A DNA stretch of 51,407 bases, taken from UBA2773 sp964643985 (GTDB lineage Bacteria; Patescibacteriota; Minisyncoccia; Moranbacterales; DUUL01). Of this stretch, positions 24,977 to 32,784 are shown piece by piece. The notes beneath the pieces are model-generated. The model saw only the letters and a program-made list of their open reading frames with translations. It ran no database searches and was not told the origin of the DNA. Position 1 is the stretch's first letter, and the number at the start of each line of letters is the position of its first letter. Where the stretch lies: contig CAZXUS010000006.1 of the NCBI GenBank assembly GCA_964643985.1, forward strand, positions 1-51,407, given 5' to 3'. The translations under genes and the position numbers were made by a program.

Positions 24977-25190
24977 TCCGCCTCGACAAGCAACGCGAGA
25001 CGGGCAATCAATTTTCAATTTTATAAATTTATGTCATTACATATGTACTTACATTTGTAATGACATTTTTTCTGGATTCCCGCCTCCGCGGGAATGATAA
25101 TTCACATGAAACCAGTTAATTAAATTTATGGATTCCCGCCCGCCTTCGCTAAAGCTACAGAAAAGTGAACCTCCACGGAAATGACAATGC
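24977..25190. repeat. Repeat-filled space upstream of the atp cluster
   Basis: The 290 bases between atpZ and the SGNH gene hold four elements. CGCCTCGACAAGCAACGCGAG at 24977-25005 is an inverted copy of the sequence at 25966-25992. A palindromic TGTAA/TTACA module lies at 25031-25066. One arm of the GGATTCCCGCC element lies at 25070-25099, and a degenerate long form at 25130-25190. No coding potential is seen. The atp promoter must lie among them but is not obvious. Confidence 0.8.
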
Positions 25191-25238
25191 GCATAATTGA
25201 TTGAGATTCTGTCTTTGAGAAAATAACACTACAAACTT

Positions 25239-25835
25239 TTAAATAATTTTATTTTCTTCTAGGCAATTTTTTATTCTTTGAAAAATTTTCTCGTGTCCTT
25301 CGGCGTTGGGGTGAAGTCCGTCGAAAAGTTCTTCTTTACCTAATAGCCCTTGCATTGGAATAAAGATTAACTGACTTTCTTGGCAAAAATTTTGAATAAC
25401 TTCGTCATATTTTTTGATTTCTTTGTTGTAATAACAAAGATTTTCATCCCAGCTGACTGGAGTGACCAACTTTTCATCAACGTCTAAGATTCCAGTAAAA
25501 ATAATTTCATTTGTGAATTTTTTAGATATTTCTAGAATTATTTTTAAATTATTTTTAAAAATTTCTGGCTCAGTTCGATTTTTTCCATTTTCAGTTCCTG
25601 CATCATTTACGCCAATATTTATAATTACTATCTTGCCTTTTCTGACTTTAAATTCACCTTCTAATCTTTTGATTAGATCAAAGCTAGTATCGCCTGAAAC
25701 TCCTAAGTTAAAAACTGAATAATCAATATCCTTTCCCCACAAACAAGAAATCAAGCGGCTAATCCAGCCTGATTTTTCAAAATCATAATAACCTTGAGTA
25801 ATACTGTCTCCTAAAATACAAATTTTTTTAGACAT
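25239..25835 (-). CDS. SGNH/GDSL-family hydrolase
   Basis: The 198-residue protein has block I GDSITQG with the nucleophile S11, block II Gly in LGVSGDTS, block III NIGVNDAG with the oxyanion Asn, and block V DGLHPNAEGH with the catalytic Asp and His. No signal peptide is seen, so it acts in the cytoplasm. Members remove acyl or acetyl groups from lipids or sugars. The substrate cannot be told. It stands alone between the atp repeats and lepA. Confidence 0.9.
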   Translation of the reverse strand: MSKKICILGDSITQGYYDFEKSGWISRLISCLWGKDIDYSVFNLGVSGDTSFDLIKRLEGEFKVRKGKIVIINIGVNDAGTENGKNRTEPEIFKNNLKIILEISKKFTNEIIFTGILDVDEKLVTPVSWDENLCYYNKEIKKYDEVIQNFCQESQLIFIPMQGLLGKEELFDGLHPNAEGHEKIFQRIKNCLEENKII

Positions 25836-25857
25836 AGTTTTAAATTAATTTCAAAAT

Positions 25858-25992
25858 CCAAATTACTCCAAATTACTCAAATCAAAATCAAATGTCAAAT
25901 TATTTAAATCCAAACTTTTATCATTCAAGTTTTAGATTTGATTTGAAATAATTTGGAATAATTTGCCCGTCTCGCGTCGCTTGCCGAGGCGG
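25858..25992. repeat. Imperfect inverted repeat between lepA and the SGNH gene
   Basis: CCAAATTACTCCAAATTACTC and its imperfect complement (AATAATTTGGAATAATTTG) give arms of about 32 bases around an AT-rich centre. The adjoining CCCGTCTCGCGTCGCTTGCC at 25966-25992 is the inverted copy of 24977-25005, so the SGNH gene is bracketed by one repeat pair. Confidence 0.75.
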
Positions 25993-26012
25993 AAGTTTTG
26001 AAATTTATGAAG

Positions 26013-27797
26013 TTATTTCTTGAGTACCTCAAGAAATGCCTGTTGCGGGATGTCGACTTTTCCGGATTGCTTGGCTCGACTCTTGCCTTTCTTTTGTTTT
26101 TCTAAAAGTTTTCTTTTTCGAGTGATATCTCCTCCATACATTCCAGCCGTAACGTCTTTTCGAAACGGTCGAATGTTTTCTCGAGCTAAAATTTTTCCGC
26201 CAATAGCAGCTTGAATTTTAATCAAAAAATTCTGACGAGGAATTACATCTTTGAGTTTTTTGACAATTTTAGTTCCAATCATAACAGCATTGTCTCTATG
26301 AATAATTTGAGAAAAAGAATCAACTTTGTCATCAGCCACGTAGATATCTAATTTTATTAAATCAGCTGGCTGATAATCGACTAATTCATAGCTAAAAGAA
26401 GCAAATCCGCTAGTAGCTGACTTAAGATTATCATGAAAATTCACAATAATATCAGCCAAGGGCGAATTAAAAGACAGGCTCAATCTTTCGGCGTCAAGAT
26501 ATTCGGTTGAAATATATTCGGATCGAGTAGTTTTTTGGATTAGCTCCATGGTATCTCCTAAAAATTTAGAAGGCATTAGAATATCAAGTTTTACGCGCGG
26601 TTCTTTGATAGTCTCAATTTGACTAGGATCCGGCAAATCAGCGGCAGAATAAATTTTAAAGGTTTCACCAGTGGTTTTCTCAATTTCATAGACTACGCTA
26701 GGAGTGGTAATTACTGGTTCAAAATTAAATTCCCTCGAAAGTCGTTCTTTAATTATTTCTAAATGTAAAACTCCCAAAAAACCGATTCTAAAACCTCGTC
26801 CCAAAGCTGGTGAACTTTCTCCCTCAAAAACCAAAGCGGCGTCGTTCAATTTTAATTTATCCAAAGCGTCTCGCATTTGATTATAGTCTTCTCCCTCGGT
26901 TGGATAAAAACTAGCATACATCATTGGTTCTACTTCTTTGTAGCCTGCCAATGGTTGAACTTGTTTTTTTTCAAAATCAGCTTTCAAGGTAATGGTATCT
27001 CCCACCCGACATTCATCCACGCTTTTCAAGCCAGTCGCAATATAGCCAATATCTCCCGCTTTTAAAAATTCAGTTTCTTTTAAATCCGGAGAAAATTTAC
27101 CCACTTCAATACTATGAGCTTTTTTACTACTTCCGATTAAATAAATATCATCTTCTCGCTTGGTTTGACCTTCAAAAATTCGAACATACGCTAACACTCC
27201 TTTATAGGAATCATACTTAGAATCAAAAATTAAAGCTTTTAATGGCACATTTTCCTTTTTTTCTGGAGCGGGAATTCTCTCAATCACAGCTTGCATCAAA
27301 GCATCCACTCCTTCTCCAGTTTTTCCACTGACCGCTAAAATTTCTTCCTTTTTGCAACCTAACAAATTAGTAATTTCAGTTTTAGTTTTTTCCACTTGAG
27401 CATTTGGCAAATCGATTTTATTAACCACTGGAATAATTTCCAAATCTTGCTCAATAGCTTGATATAGATTAGCTAGAGTTTGAGCTTGCACGCCTTGAGT
27501 ACAATCCACCAACAAAATCGCACCTTCCACCGCTTTCAATGACCGAGAGACTTCATAGCCAAAATCGACATGGCCCGGCGTGTCGATAAGATTAAAAATA
27601 TAATCTTCATACTTCATCGTCACAGGTTGAAGTTTGATGGTGATTCCCCGCTCTCGCTCCAAGTCCATAGTATCCAAAAGTTGCTCTTTCATATTCCGCC
27701 CTTCAATCGTTTTGGTCATTTCCAACATTCGATCCGCTAAAGTCGATTTCCCATGGTCAATGTGAGCGATTATACAAAAATTTCTGGTTTTATTCAT
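26013..27797 (-). CDS. lepA: Elongation factor 4
   Basis: The 594-residue translational GTPase has G1 AHIDHGKST, G2/G3 with ERERGITI and DTPGHVDF, and G4 NKID. Domain II follows, then EF-G-like domains and the specific LepA C-terminal domain (FRKDVTAGMYGGDITRKRKLLEKQKKGK). It acts on ribosomes during stalled or early elongation. It is a single gene; a terminator-like hairpin at 27925-27960 lies upstream. Identification is secure. Confidence 0.98.
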   Translation of the reverse strand: MNKTRNFCIIAHIDHGKSTLADRMLEMTKTIEGRNMKEQLLDTMDLERERGITIKLQPVTMKYEDYIFNLIDTPGHVDFGYEVSRSLKAVEGAILLVDCTQGVQAQTLANLYQAIEQDLEIIPVVNKIDLPNAQVEKTKTEITNLLGCKKEEILAVSGKTGEGVDALMQAVIERIPAPEKKENVPLKALIFDSKYDSYKGVLAYVRIFEGQTKREDDIYLIGSSKKAHSIEVGKFSPDLKETEFLKAGDIGYIATGLKSVDECRVGDTITLKADFEKKQVQPLAGYKEVEPMMYASFYPTEGEDYNQMRDALDKLKLNDAALVFEGESSPALGRGFRIGFLGVLHLEIIKERLSREFNFEPVITTPSVVYEIEKTTGETFKIYSAADLPDPSQIETIKEPRVKLDILMPSKFLGDTMELIQKTTRSEYISTEYLDAERLSLSFNSPLADIIVNFHDNLKSATSGFASFSYELVDYQPADLIKLDIYVADDKVDSFSQIIHRDNAVMIGTKIVKKLKDVIPRQNFLIKIQAAIGGKILARENIRPFRKDVTAGMYGGDITRKRKLLEKQKKGKSRAKQSGKVDIPQQAFLEVLKK

Positions 27798-27924
27798 AAA
27801 AATTTACTTTTGATGTCTTAATTACCTTCCCATTTTAGCACAATCCTAGCGTTTTTCAATGGTAAATTGTTTTTATAAATTACATAAATTTATTGAAAAT
27901 TTTTTAAATATCAGTTAAAAACAT

Positions 27925-27960
27925 AAAACGGATTCAGCATATTAGAGCTGGACCCGTTTT
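27925..27960 (-). terminator. Terminator of the 117-residue membrane gene
   Basis: AAAACGG and CCGTTTT arms enclose an imperfect inner pair (CAGC/GCTG). On the minus strand the stem is followed by ATGTTTTT. It begins 22 bases past the stop at 27983. Confidence 0.7.
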
Positions 27961-27982
27961 AATTTTTTGTAGTTTGAAAAAT

Positions 27983-28336
27983 TTATTGAATGAAAAATCG
28001 CCATATAGAACCTACTCCGATGAGAACAACGGTGATCGAAAGAGCCACTCCAGATAAAATTGAAAAAATTTTAGTTCCGATAGTGTCAGTTTTTTGCCAA
28101 AAAATTTCTGGTCTTTGTTTGTATATTCCTATCAAAAATCCGGCCACAACCATCAAGACGATAAAAAATAAAAGTTTATCCATGGAAAAATAAACAAGGT
28201 TTATATCCTCAAAAACCTCAGGTTTTCTTTTTCTATATGATTCAAATAAAATCAGACAAGAATTTCGAAGACAAAAACAAAATAGACACAACCCAGAAAA
28301 AGATATTATTATTTTAAAATTTTTGACCTTAATCAT
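27983..28336 (-). CDS. Unknown membrane protein, 117 residues
   Basis: I do not recognise this protein. The start MIKVKNFKIIISF at 28336 is chosen because GAGGAAGAGAA precedes it; an upstream ATG at 28378 lacks a ribosome binding site. Three membrane segments are seen (about residues 8-27, 51-71 and 88-110), with a Cys-rich first helix (LCLFCFCLRNSC) and a basic KRKPEVFEDIN loop. The layout of the last two helices resembles small pilin-like or TrbC-like proteins, but no motif proves that. Confidence 0.65.
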   Translation of the reverse strand: MIKVKNFKIIISFSGLCLFCFCLRNSCLILFESYRKRKPEVFEDINLVYFSMDKLLFFIVLMVVAGFLIGIYKQRPEIFWQKTDTIGTKIFSILSGVALSITVVLIGVGSIWRFFIQ

Positions 28337-28554
28337 TTCTCTTCCTCTCTTTTTTGTTAAAATTAAAGAACTTTTCAAATGCTTATTATAACTTTTTGTA
28401 AATTTTTGTCTAGTTTTTATTTATAATATTTAAAAAATCTCTTGAAAAATAAAAATTCTTGTTTTATTCTTAAATTATCTTTGAAAAATGAATTTGTAAA
28501 ATTCTCATATTTAGATAATTTAGTGTAAACTTTCAAAATAGAAAGGACTTTATT

Positions 28555-28752
28555 ATGTTTAATTCTGAAAAAAACCTGGAAAGATTAGCTAAAAAAATAA
28601 AAGCTATTCAAGATAGTTATATCTATAATCAATCCACGGAAAAAGTAATAAAGAATGTTGATGAATGGGGACGAGTGTCTTTTGAGACAGTAATTATGTT
28701 TGCCAGCTCTCAAGTTCCGATTTGGAGAGGTAAAGTAGAAGATTTCATATAA
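28555..28752 (+). CDS. Unknown small soluble protein, 65 residues
   Basis: I do not recognise this protein. A GAAAGGAC ribosome binding site precedes the ATG. The sequence is charged and helical at first (SEKNLERLAKKIKAIQDSY) and ends with a beta-like VPIWRGKVEDFI. It is followed by a 12-bp perfect hairpin at 28781-28812. Its promoter is not clear. Confidence 0.6.
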   Translation: MFNSEKNLERLAKKIKAIQDSYIYNQSTEKVIKNVDEWGRVSFETVIMFASSQVPIWRGKVEDFI

Positions 28753-28780
28753 GGAATTTATAAATGCTTGAAAATATAAT

Positions 28781-28812
28781 TAAGGGGCAATATTCAATTT
28801 TATTGCCCCTTA
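28781..28812. terminator. Perfect 12-bp hairpin
   Basis: TAAGGGGCAATA and TATTGCCCCTTA enclose 8 bases. It lies 28 bases past the stop of the 65-residue gene. The T-run is weak on both strands, but position and strength favour a terminator. Confidence 0.65.
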
Positions 28813-28887
28813 AAACTTGCCTAATTTTGACATTACGGCTTATCTAAACTAAAATTAGTTTAATGATTAATCTTTAATTAAGCAAAA

Positions 28888-29154
28888 ATGAATAAAAATA
28901 AATATTGGTTTAAGCTCAAAAAATATGGTTATGGATTTACTCCGATTTCTTGGGAAGGTTGGCTAGCGACTTTGATTTTTGTGGCTTTGATTTTTGTTTC
29001 TGCTTATATTAATGATTTTTTTATTTCTCAAATAGAACTGAAAGAAGGTTTACGATTCAGTTTAGATTTGATTATTCTAACAACTCTATTCTCTATTATT
29101 TCCGCCAATAGAACTAAAGAAAAATTAGGCTGGCATTGGGGTAATCGAAAATAA
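28888..29154 (+). CDS. Small membrane protein of unknown function, 88 residues
   Basis: After a basic, aromatic N-terminus (NKNKYWFKLKKYGYGFTPISWEGW) there are two membrane segments (about residues 26-45 and 58-72), then NRTKEKLGWHWGNRK. The YGxGFxPxSWEGW pattern recalls small proteins seen often in Patescibacteria, of unknown role. No strong ribosome binding site is visible. A palindrome of the TTTCATT...AATGAAA family follows at 29172-29205. Confidence 0.65.
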   Translation: MNKNKYWFKLKKYGYGFTPISWEGWLATLIFVALIFVSAYINDFFISQIELKEGLRFSLDLIILTTLFSIISANRTKEKLGWHWGNRK

Positions 29155-29171
29155 TTTTGAAATTAATAAAA

Positions 29172-29205
29172 ATTTTCTTTCATTCACTAGTAAATGAAAA
29201 AAAAT
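29172..29205. repeat. Palindrome of the CATTCACTAGTGAATG family
   Basis: TTTTCTTTCATTCACTAG is followed by its near complement TAAATGAAAAAAAA. Other copies lie at 1852-1881 and 46882-46913; all three are in gene-free DNA. Confidence 0.8.
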
Positions 29206-29248
29206 TAAATAAATGTAGACACTTTAAAAATTACTTTTCTATTCAAAA

Positions 29249-29279
29249 AAGTGATGACCAAAGTTCATGATCATCACTT
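29249..29279 (-). terminator. Terminator of the paralogue pair
   Basis: AAGTGATGA and TCATCACTT form a 9-bp stem. On the minus strand the stem is followed by TTTTTT. It lies 17 bases past the stop at 29296. Confidence 0.85.
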
Positions 29280-29295
29280 CTTTATTTTTCCTTTT

Positions 29296-29586
29296 TTAAA
29301 TATAATTTCCGATCTCAGTGAAATCCACTTCAATGCAACCAGGAATTGTTTCTAGTGAAGAATTCTCTCCCAATAAAGTCCAATGACAATAAGCATTGGT
29401 ATTTCCATTTACCATAAATACAGCCTCCTTTAGGATCCCTTTTTCTTCACGAATCTCTTCGGAACCTTTGATAATGTAAAGACCCGAATAAAAATTTCCG
29501 TCTTTAGAATAAATTGCAAACGGAATTGGTGTTTTTAAACCTTTTCGATCAAACTAACCCATTAAAAAAGATTGTTCAATATTCAT
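29296..29586 (-). pseudogene. Paralogue of the downstream 96-residue protein, with an in-frame amber codon
   Basis: A good ribosome binding site (AAAGGAGTTTT) precedes the ATG at 29586. The frame reads MNIEQSFLMG, then TAG at 29554-29556, and then runs on for 85 codons (FDRKGLKTPIPFAIYSKDGNF... to ...TIPGCIEVDFTEIGNYI). Counting the TAG as one position, the length is the same as that of the neighbour at 29602-29892. Shared words are KDG, EAVF, the C-terminal PGC(I/V)E(V/I)D and the overall spacing. It is either a recent pseudogene or is read through. No alternative start lies right after the TAG. Confidence 0.75.
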
Positions 29587-29601
29587 AAAAAACTCCTTTC
29601 G

Positions 29602-29892
29602 TTAAGTTTCAATACGGTCAATTTCAACACAACCAGGCATTAATGGAAATTTGGGATTTACTCCTTCGGCTATCCAATAAAAATCCGTAAAAGATTCCCG
29701 TCCTTTAGCAGAAAAAACCGCTTCCAAAACTTCGTCATTGCCTTCTTTTAATTTAATATTCACGCCAAGACTTTCTACAATTTTCATATTCGAAAATGAC
29801 CTGCCATCTTTTGCAAAAATCGTAAAGGATTGTTGATTATTCGACTTTAACAATTCCATAAAAAAATTTTGAGTTTTTCTGTCACTTCCCAT
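29602..29892 (-). CDS. Unknown 96-residue protein, intact member of a tandem pair
   Basis: I do not recognise the family. The protein is soluble and mixed alpha/beta, with FAKDGRSFSNMKIVES, a polar loop LKEGNDEVLEAVFSAKGRESF, an aromatic DFYWIAEG and the end LMPGCVEIDRIET. The ATG is preceded by AGAAAGGAATAG. It is followed 15 bases later by a paralogue with an amber codon, and both end at the terminator at 29249-29279. Confidence 0.7.
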   Translation of the reverse strand: MGSDRKTQNFFMELLKSNNQQSFTIFAKDGRSFSNMKIVESLGVNIKLKEGNDEVLEAVFSAKGRESFTDFYWIAEGVNPKFPLMPGCVEIDRIET

Positions 29893-30038
29893 TTTCTATT
29901 CCTTTCTTCTATAATTTTAAGGTTCTGCTTCTTATTTAATAAAAAATTATACTTTTTTCACAGCTCCTTGTCAATTTTTAATTTTTATTTTATTTAATTT
30001 ACTGCTATTATTTAGATGTAATTATAAAACTTAACAAT

Positions 30039-30569
30039 ATGAAAAAAGTTATTATTACTTCAAGCAATCCAGTAAAATTAGAAGCAACAAAGCGAGGTTT
30101 TGCAAAAATGTTTCCAGAAGAAAAATTTGAGTTTGTTGTCCATCCTGTTTCCTCCGAGGTGCCAAACCAACCCAATGGAGACAGGGAAACTTTTAAAGGA
30201 GCAATGAATCGAATTAAAAACGCCGAAAAAGAAATTTCTGGCGCTGATTTTTATGTTGGAATTGAAGGTGGAATTGATTTGAAAAAAAAAGATACCGAAA
30301 TTTTTGCCTGGATAATAATCAAATCCAAAGAAAAAATTGGAAAATCCAGAACAGCTACTTTTTATTTACCAGAAAAAATAAATGCTATCTTGAAAAAAGG
30401 CGAAGAAGTTGGAGTCGCTACTGATATTATTTTTGAAACAAACAATTCCAAGCAAAAAGGAGGTGCGGTTGGTGTCTTAACAAACAGAGCTGTTGACCGA
30501 ACTAAGTTTTATGAAGATTCAGTGGCTCTGGCTTTAATTTCGTTTAAAAATTCCGACCTTTACTCCTAG
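30039..30569 (+). CDS. yjjX: Inosine/xanthosine triphosphatase (YjjX/NTPase family)
   Basis: The 176-residue protein begins KKVIITSSNPVKLEATKRGF and has VSSEVPNQPNGDRETFKGAMNR, DFYVGIEGGI and TDIIF, as in YjjX. The family hydrolyses non-canonical purine nucleoside triphosphates to monophosphates and so protects nucleic acids. It is a single plus-strand gene; a palindromic module follows right after the stop at 30571-30606. Identification is good. Confidence 0.92.
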   Translation: MKKVIITSSNPVKLEATKRGFAKMFPEEKFEFVVHPVSSEVPNQPNGDRETFKGAMNRIKNAEKEISGADFYVGIEGGIDLKKKDTEIFAWIIIKSKEKIGKSRTATFYLPEKINAILKKGEEVGVATDIIFETNNSKQKGGAVGVLTNRAVDRTKFYEDSVALALISFKNSDLYS

Positions 30570-30570
30570 C

Positions 30571-30606
30571 ATGTCCTTACATATGTAAGGACATATGTAA
30601 GGACAT
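30571..30606. repeat. TTACATATGTAA palindromic module after yjjX
   Basis: ATGTCCTTACATATGTAAGGACAT is followed directly by a second half-unit ATGTAAGGACAT. It belongs to the same family as 1930-1965, 25031-25066, 50068-50105 and 50416-50447. Confidence 0.85.
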
Positions 30607-30705
30607 TTATAATAATAGAAACAAAAATAAACAAAAAAAATACTAGTTATTTTTGACCATTCTAGCAAAAAAAGCTGGACATCGAGTTAAATTAACTGAA
30701 TGACT

Positions 30706-30906
30706 CTATAAAAAAATATTGAATAAATAACCGATTATTATTATTCCAATTGTGACAACTCCAAAAAAAGCCATTAGAAGTTGCCACTTAAAAATTCTTT
30801 TTAAAATTAAAGCCTCCGGCAAGGAAATTCCCACCACTGCCATCATAAAAGCCAAGGCCGTCCCAATTGGCACTCCTTGAATTTTTCCAACAAATAAAAT
30901 GGATTC
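30706..30906 (-). pseudogene. C-terminal remnant of a YraQ-type permease
   Basis: The minus-strand frame reads GKIQGVPIGTALAFMMAVVGISLPEALILKR and then a second hydrophobic stretch (LLMAFFGVVTIGIIIIGYLFN) to TAG at 30706. This resembles the end of the DUF318/YraQ permease family, in which GTALAFMMAVVGISLPEA is a hallmark. There is no start codon, and the frame runs upstream into the end of rfbD. Only about 66 codons remain, so it is a truncated relic. Confidence 0.65.
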
Positions 30907-30911
30907 ATAGT

Positions 30912-31781
30912 TTATTTTTTTAAATATTCCTTTAAAGCTTCTCTATAGTTTCGAAGTTTTGGAAAACGAGTATTTTGAAGAATTGATGAAATTGGACGTT
31001 TAGCTGGACGAGGAAATTTGTCGCCACCGACAGGAACAACTTTAATCTCAATATTTTTTATTTTAAATAATTCGATAACAGCTTGATACCAACTAACCGC
31101 TCCGTCATTGGTTATGTGATAAATTCCAGAATAATAATTCTCTTCCAACAAAGTTTTTGTAGCTTGAGCAAGATCAGGTGTATAAGTAAAACAACTTAGT
31201 TCCTCATTGACCACTTCTAGTTTGTCTTTAGTTTTAGCTAGATTTAACATAACATCGAAAAAACTAGGCTTGGCAAATTCGCTGTCACCTTTGGGACCAA
31301 ATAATTTTGAAGTTCGAATTAGAAAATATTTGAAATTTTCATTTTTCATTTTAATTCGCGCAATTTCTTTTTCACCAGCATATTTGGTTTCTCCATATTT
31401 TTGAATTGGAAAGGGCGTATCTTTTTCATCATAAAATTTTCGGTCAGCTTCTCCGCCAAAAACATAATCAGTAGAAAATTGAACCAATATTGTATTCAAT
31501 TCAACACTAATTTCGGCTAGTTTTTTTGGTAAATCTCGATTAAGCTTAAAAGCCAATTCCAATTCTTTTTTATCCTCTTCGCAACCATCAACATTATTAT
31601 AACCAACCGCATTAATAATAATTTCTGGTTGCTCTTTTTTAATTTCACTTTCCAATTTTTCAAAATCTAAAAAATCCAAAATTTCTTTGTCCCAAGCTAA
31701 AACCTGATAATTATTTTCAAAAACTTTTACTAATTGTATTCCCAAATTTCCCTTTGCCCCCAAAATTAAAACCTTTTTCAT
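30912..31781 (-). CDS. rfbD: dTDP-4-dehydrorhamnose reductase-like SDR protein
   Basis: The 289-residue NADPH-binding protein has the Rossmann loop GAKGNLGIQL, QFSTDYVFGG, and the catalytic Tyr and Lys in KYGETKYAGE, the RmlD arrangement. It reduces dTDP-4-keto-6-deoxyhexose at C4, the last step of dTDP-L-rhamnose synthesis. It is the last gene of rfbB-fdtA-nudix-rfbD, with 7 bases to the Nudix gene. No classical RfbC epimerase is next to it, so the end product may not be rhamnose. Identification of the family is good. Confidence 0.9.
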   Translation of the reverse strand: MKKVLILGAKGNLGIQLVKVFENNYQVLAWDKEILDFLDFEKLESEIKKEQPEIIINAVGYNNVDGCEEDKKELELAFKLNRDLPKKLAEISVELNTILVQFSTDYVFGGEADRKFYDEKDTPFPIQKYGETKYAGEKEIARIKMKNENFKYFLIRTSKLFGPKGDSEFAKPSFFDVMLNLAKTKDKLEVVNEELSCFTYTPDLAQATKTLLEENYYSGIYHITNDGAVSWYQAVIELFKIKNIEIKVVPVGGDKFPRPAKRPISSILQNTRFPKLRNYREALKEYLKK

Positions 31782-31788
31782 ATTGTTA

Positions 31789-32346
31789 TTATTTTAAATA
31801 TTTATCCAGCTTGCCCTGGAAAAATGCCATAGAAAAGGCCGAAATTGTTGGCCCGTCTGTCAAAATATTATTTATTATCATTTCTTTTATTTCTTCAATC
31901 GAATATTTTTCAACCTCAAAAACATCTTTATCCAAAGGATCTTGCCGAGGATTATCATTTTTTTCAACATCATAAGCCATAAAAACATGAGCTTGAATTT
32001 CCGCCAAAGCATTGGCTTCATAAAATTTTCCAACTTCTTCCCATTCGCTTGAAGCTAAAGAGGTTTCTTCTTCTAATTCTCTTTTGGCAGCAAACAATGA
32101 GTTCTCTCCATCTAACATTCCCATGGGCAATTCTAAATCTATTTTATCGATGGCATAGCGATGTTGTTTTACCATCCAAATATTTCCGTTTTTATCAATT
32201 GGAATAATTACTGCAAAAGGTGCTCCTCGAACCACAGAATACTGCCCTGGTTTTCCACCTGGGGTAATCACCTCATCTTTTTCAACTTGATAATAGCCGT
32301 TATAATCATGAACTTCAATTGTCCGAACCTTTTTCCATTTTTTCAT
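31789..32346 (-). CDS. Nudix hydrolase, ADP-sugar pyrophosphatase-like
   Basis: The 185-residue protein has the Nudix box as LDGENSLFAAKRELEEETS; the last Gly of the box is Ser. The N-terminal VRTIEVHDYNGYYQVEKDEVITP and VVRGAPFAVIIPIDKNGNIWMVKQHRYAI resemble ADP-ribose/ADP-sugar hydrolases. It probably splits a nucleoside diphosphate sugar or related compound. It lies in the dTDP-sugar operon, 5 bases after fdtA, so it might trim or recycle a dTDP-sugar; that is inference. Confidence 0.85.
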   Translation of the reverse strand: MKKWKKVRTIEVHDYNGYYQVEKDEVITPGGKPGQYSVVRGAPFAVIIPIDKNGNIWMVKQHRYAIDKIDLELPMGMLDGENSLFAAKRELEEETSLASSEWEEVGKFYEANALAEIQAHVFMAYDVEKNDNPRQDPLDKDVFEVEKYSIEEIKEMIINNILTDGPTISAFSMAFFQGKLDKYLK

Positions 32347-32351
32347 AAAAT

Positions 32352-32768
32352 TTATTTCATATCTTTGATAATTTTTCGATATTCATCATAATCTTCGATA
32401 TAATCTTCTCGATTTGTGTTGTAATTTGTAGAAGAGACTGCCAACAAAATGGCATCGTCAGAAAAATCCTTGAAATGGTGCCAAACGTATTCTCCAATAT
32501 AGATGGCCGAAGTTGGCCCTTCCATCGAAATTTTTTTCAAGCCTTCTCCATAATCAACAACTGCAGTGCAAGCGCCTTGAATCATTATAAATAGTTCTTC
32601 TTCGATTTTATGACAATGCGAACTAGTTTTTTTATCGTTTTTTATTCCATTAATAAAATAAATTCTCTTGGCCTCAAAGTCAATAAAGTCCTTGAATTCA
32701 ACCGGGCTCATAAAAAAATTTGGGGCATCGATTTTAGGAATTTGAAATTCTTTAAACTCTAATTTCAT
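32352..32768 (-). CDS. FdtA/WxcM-like dTDP-sugar isomerase (cupin)
   Basis: The 138-residue cupin shows AKRIYFINGI, the histidine pair SHCHKIEEELFIMIQG, AIYIGEYVWHHFKDFSDDAILLAVSS and DYIEDYDEYRK. This is the pattern of FdtA and WxcM-type 3,4-ketoisomerases (PF05523). FdtA converts dTDP-4-keto-6-deoxyglucose to the 3-keto sugar, usually before transamination to an amino sugar. It takes the place of RfbC between rfbB and rfbD. Family is good, exact reaction is inferred. Confidence 0.82.
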   Translation of the reverse strand: MKLEFKEFQIPKIDAPNFFMSPVEFKDFIDFEAKRIYFINGIKNDKKTSSHCHKIEEELFIMIQGACTAVVDYGEGLKKISMEGPTSAIYIGEYVWHHFKDFSDDAILLAVSSTNYNTNREDYIEDYDEYRKIIKDMK

Positions 32769-32784
32769 AAATTCGATTTAATTA

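Noticed and set aside
30571..30606. Operator for yjjX
   Set aside because: The palindrome is after the stop, and four similar copies lie by unrelated genes; a repeat is a better reading.
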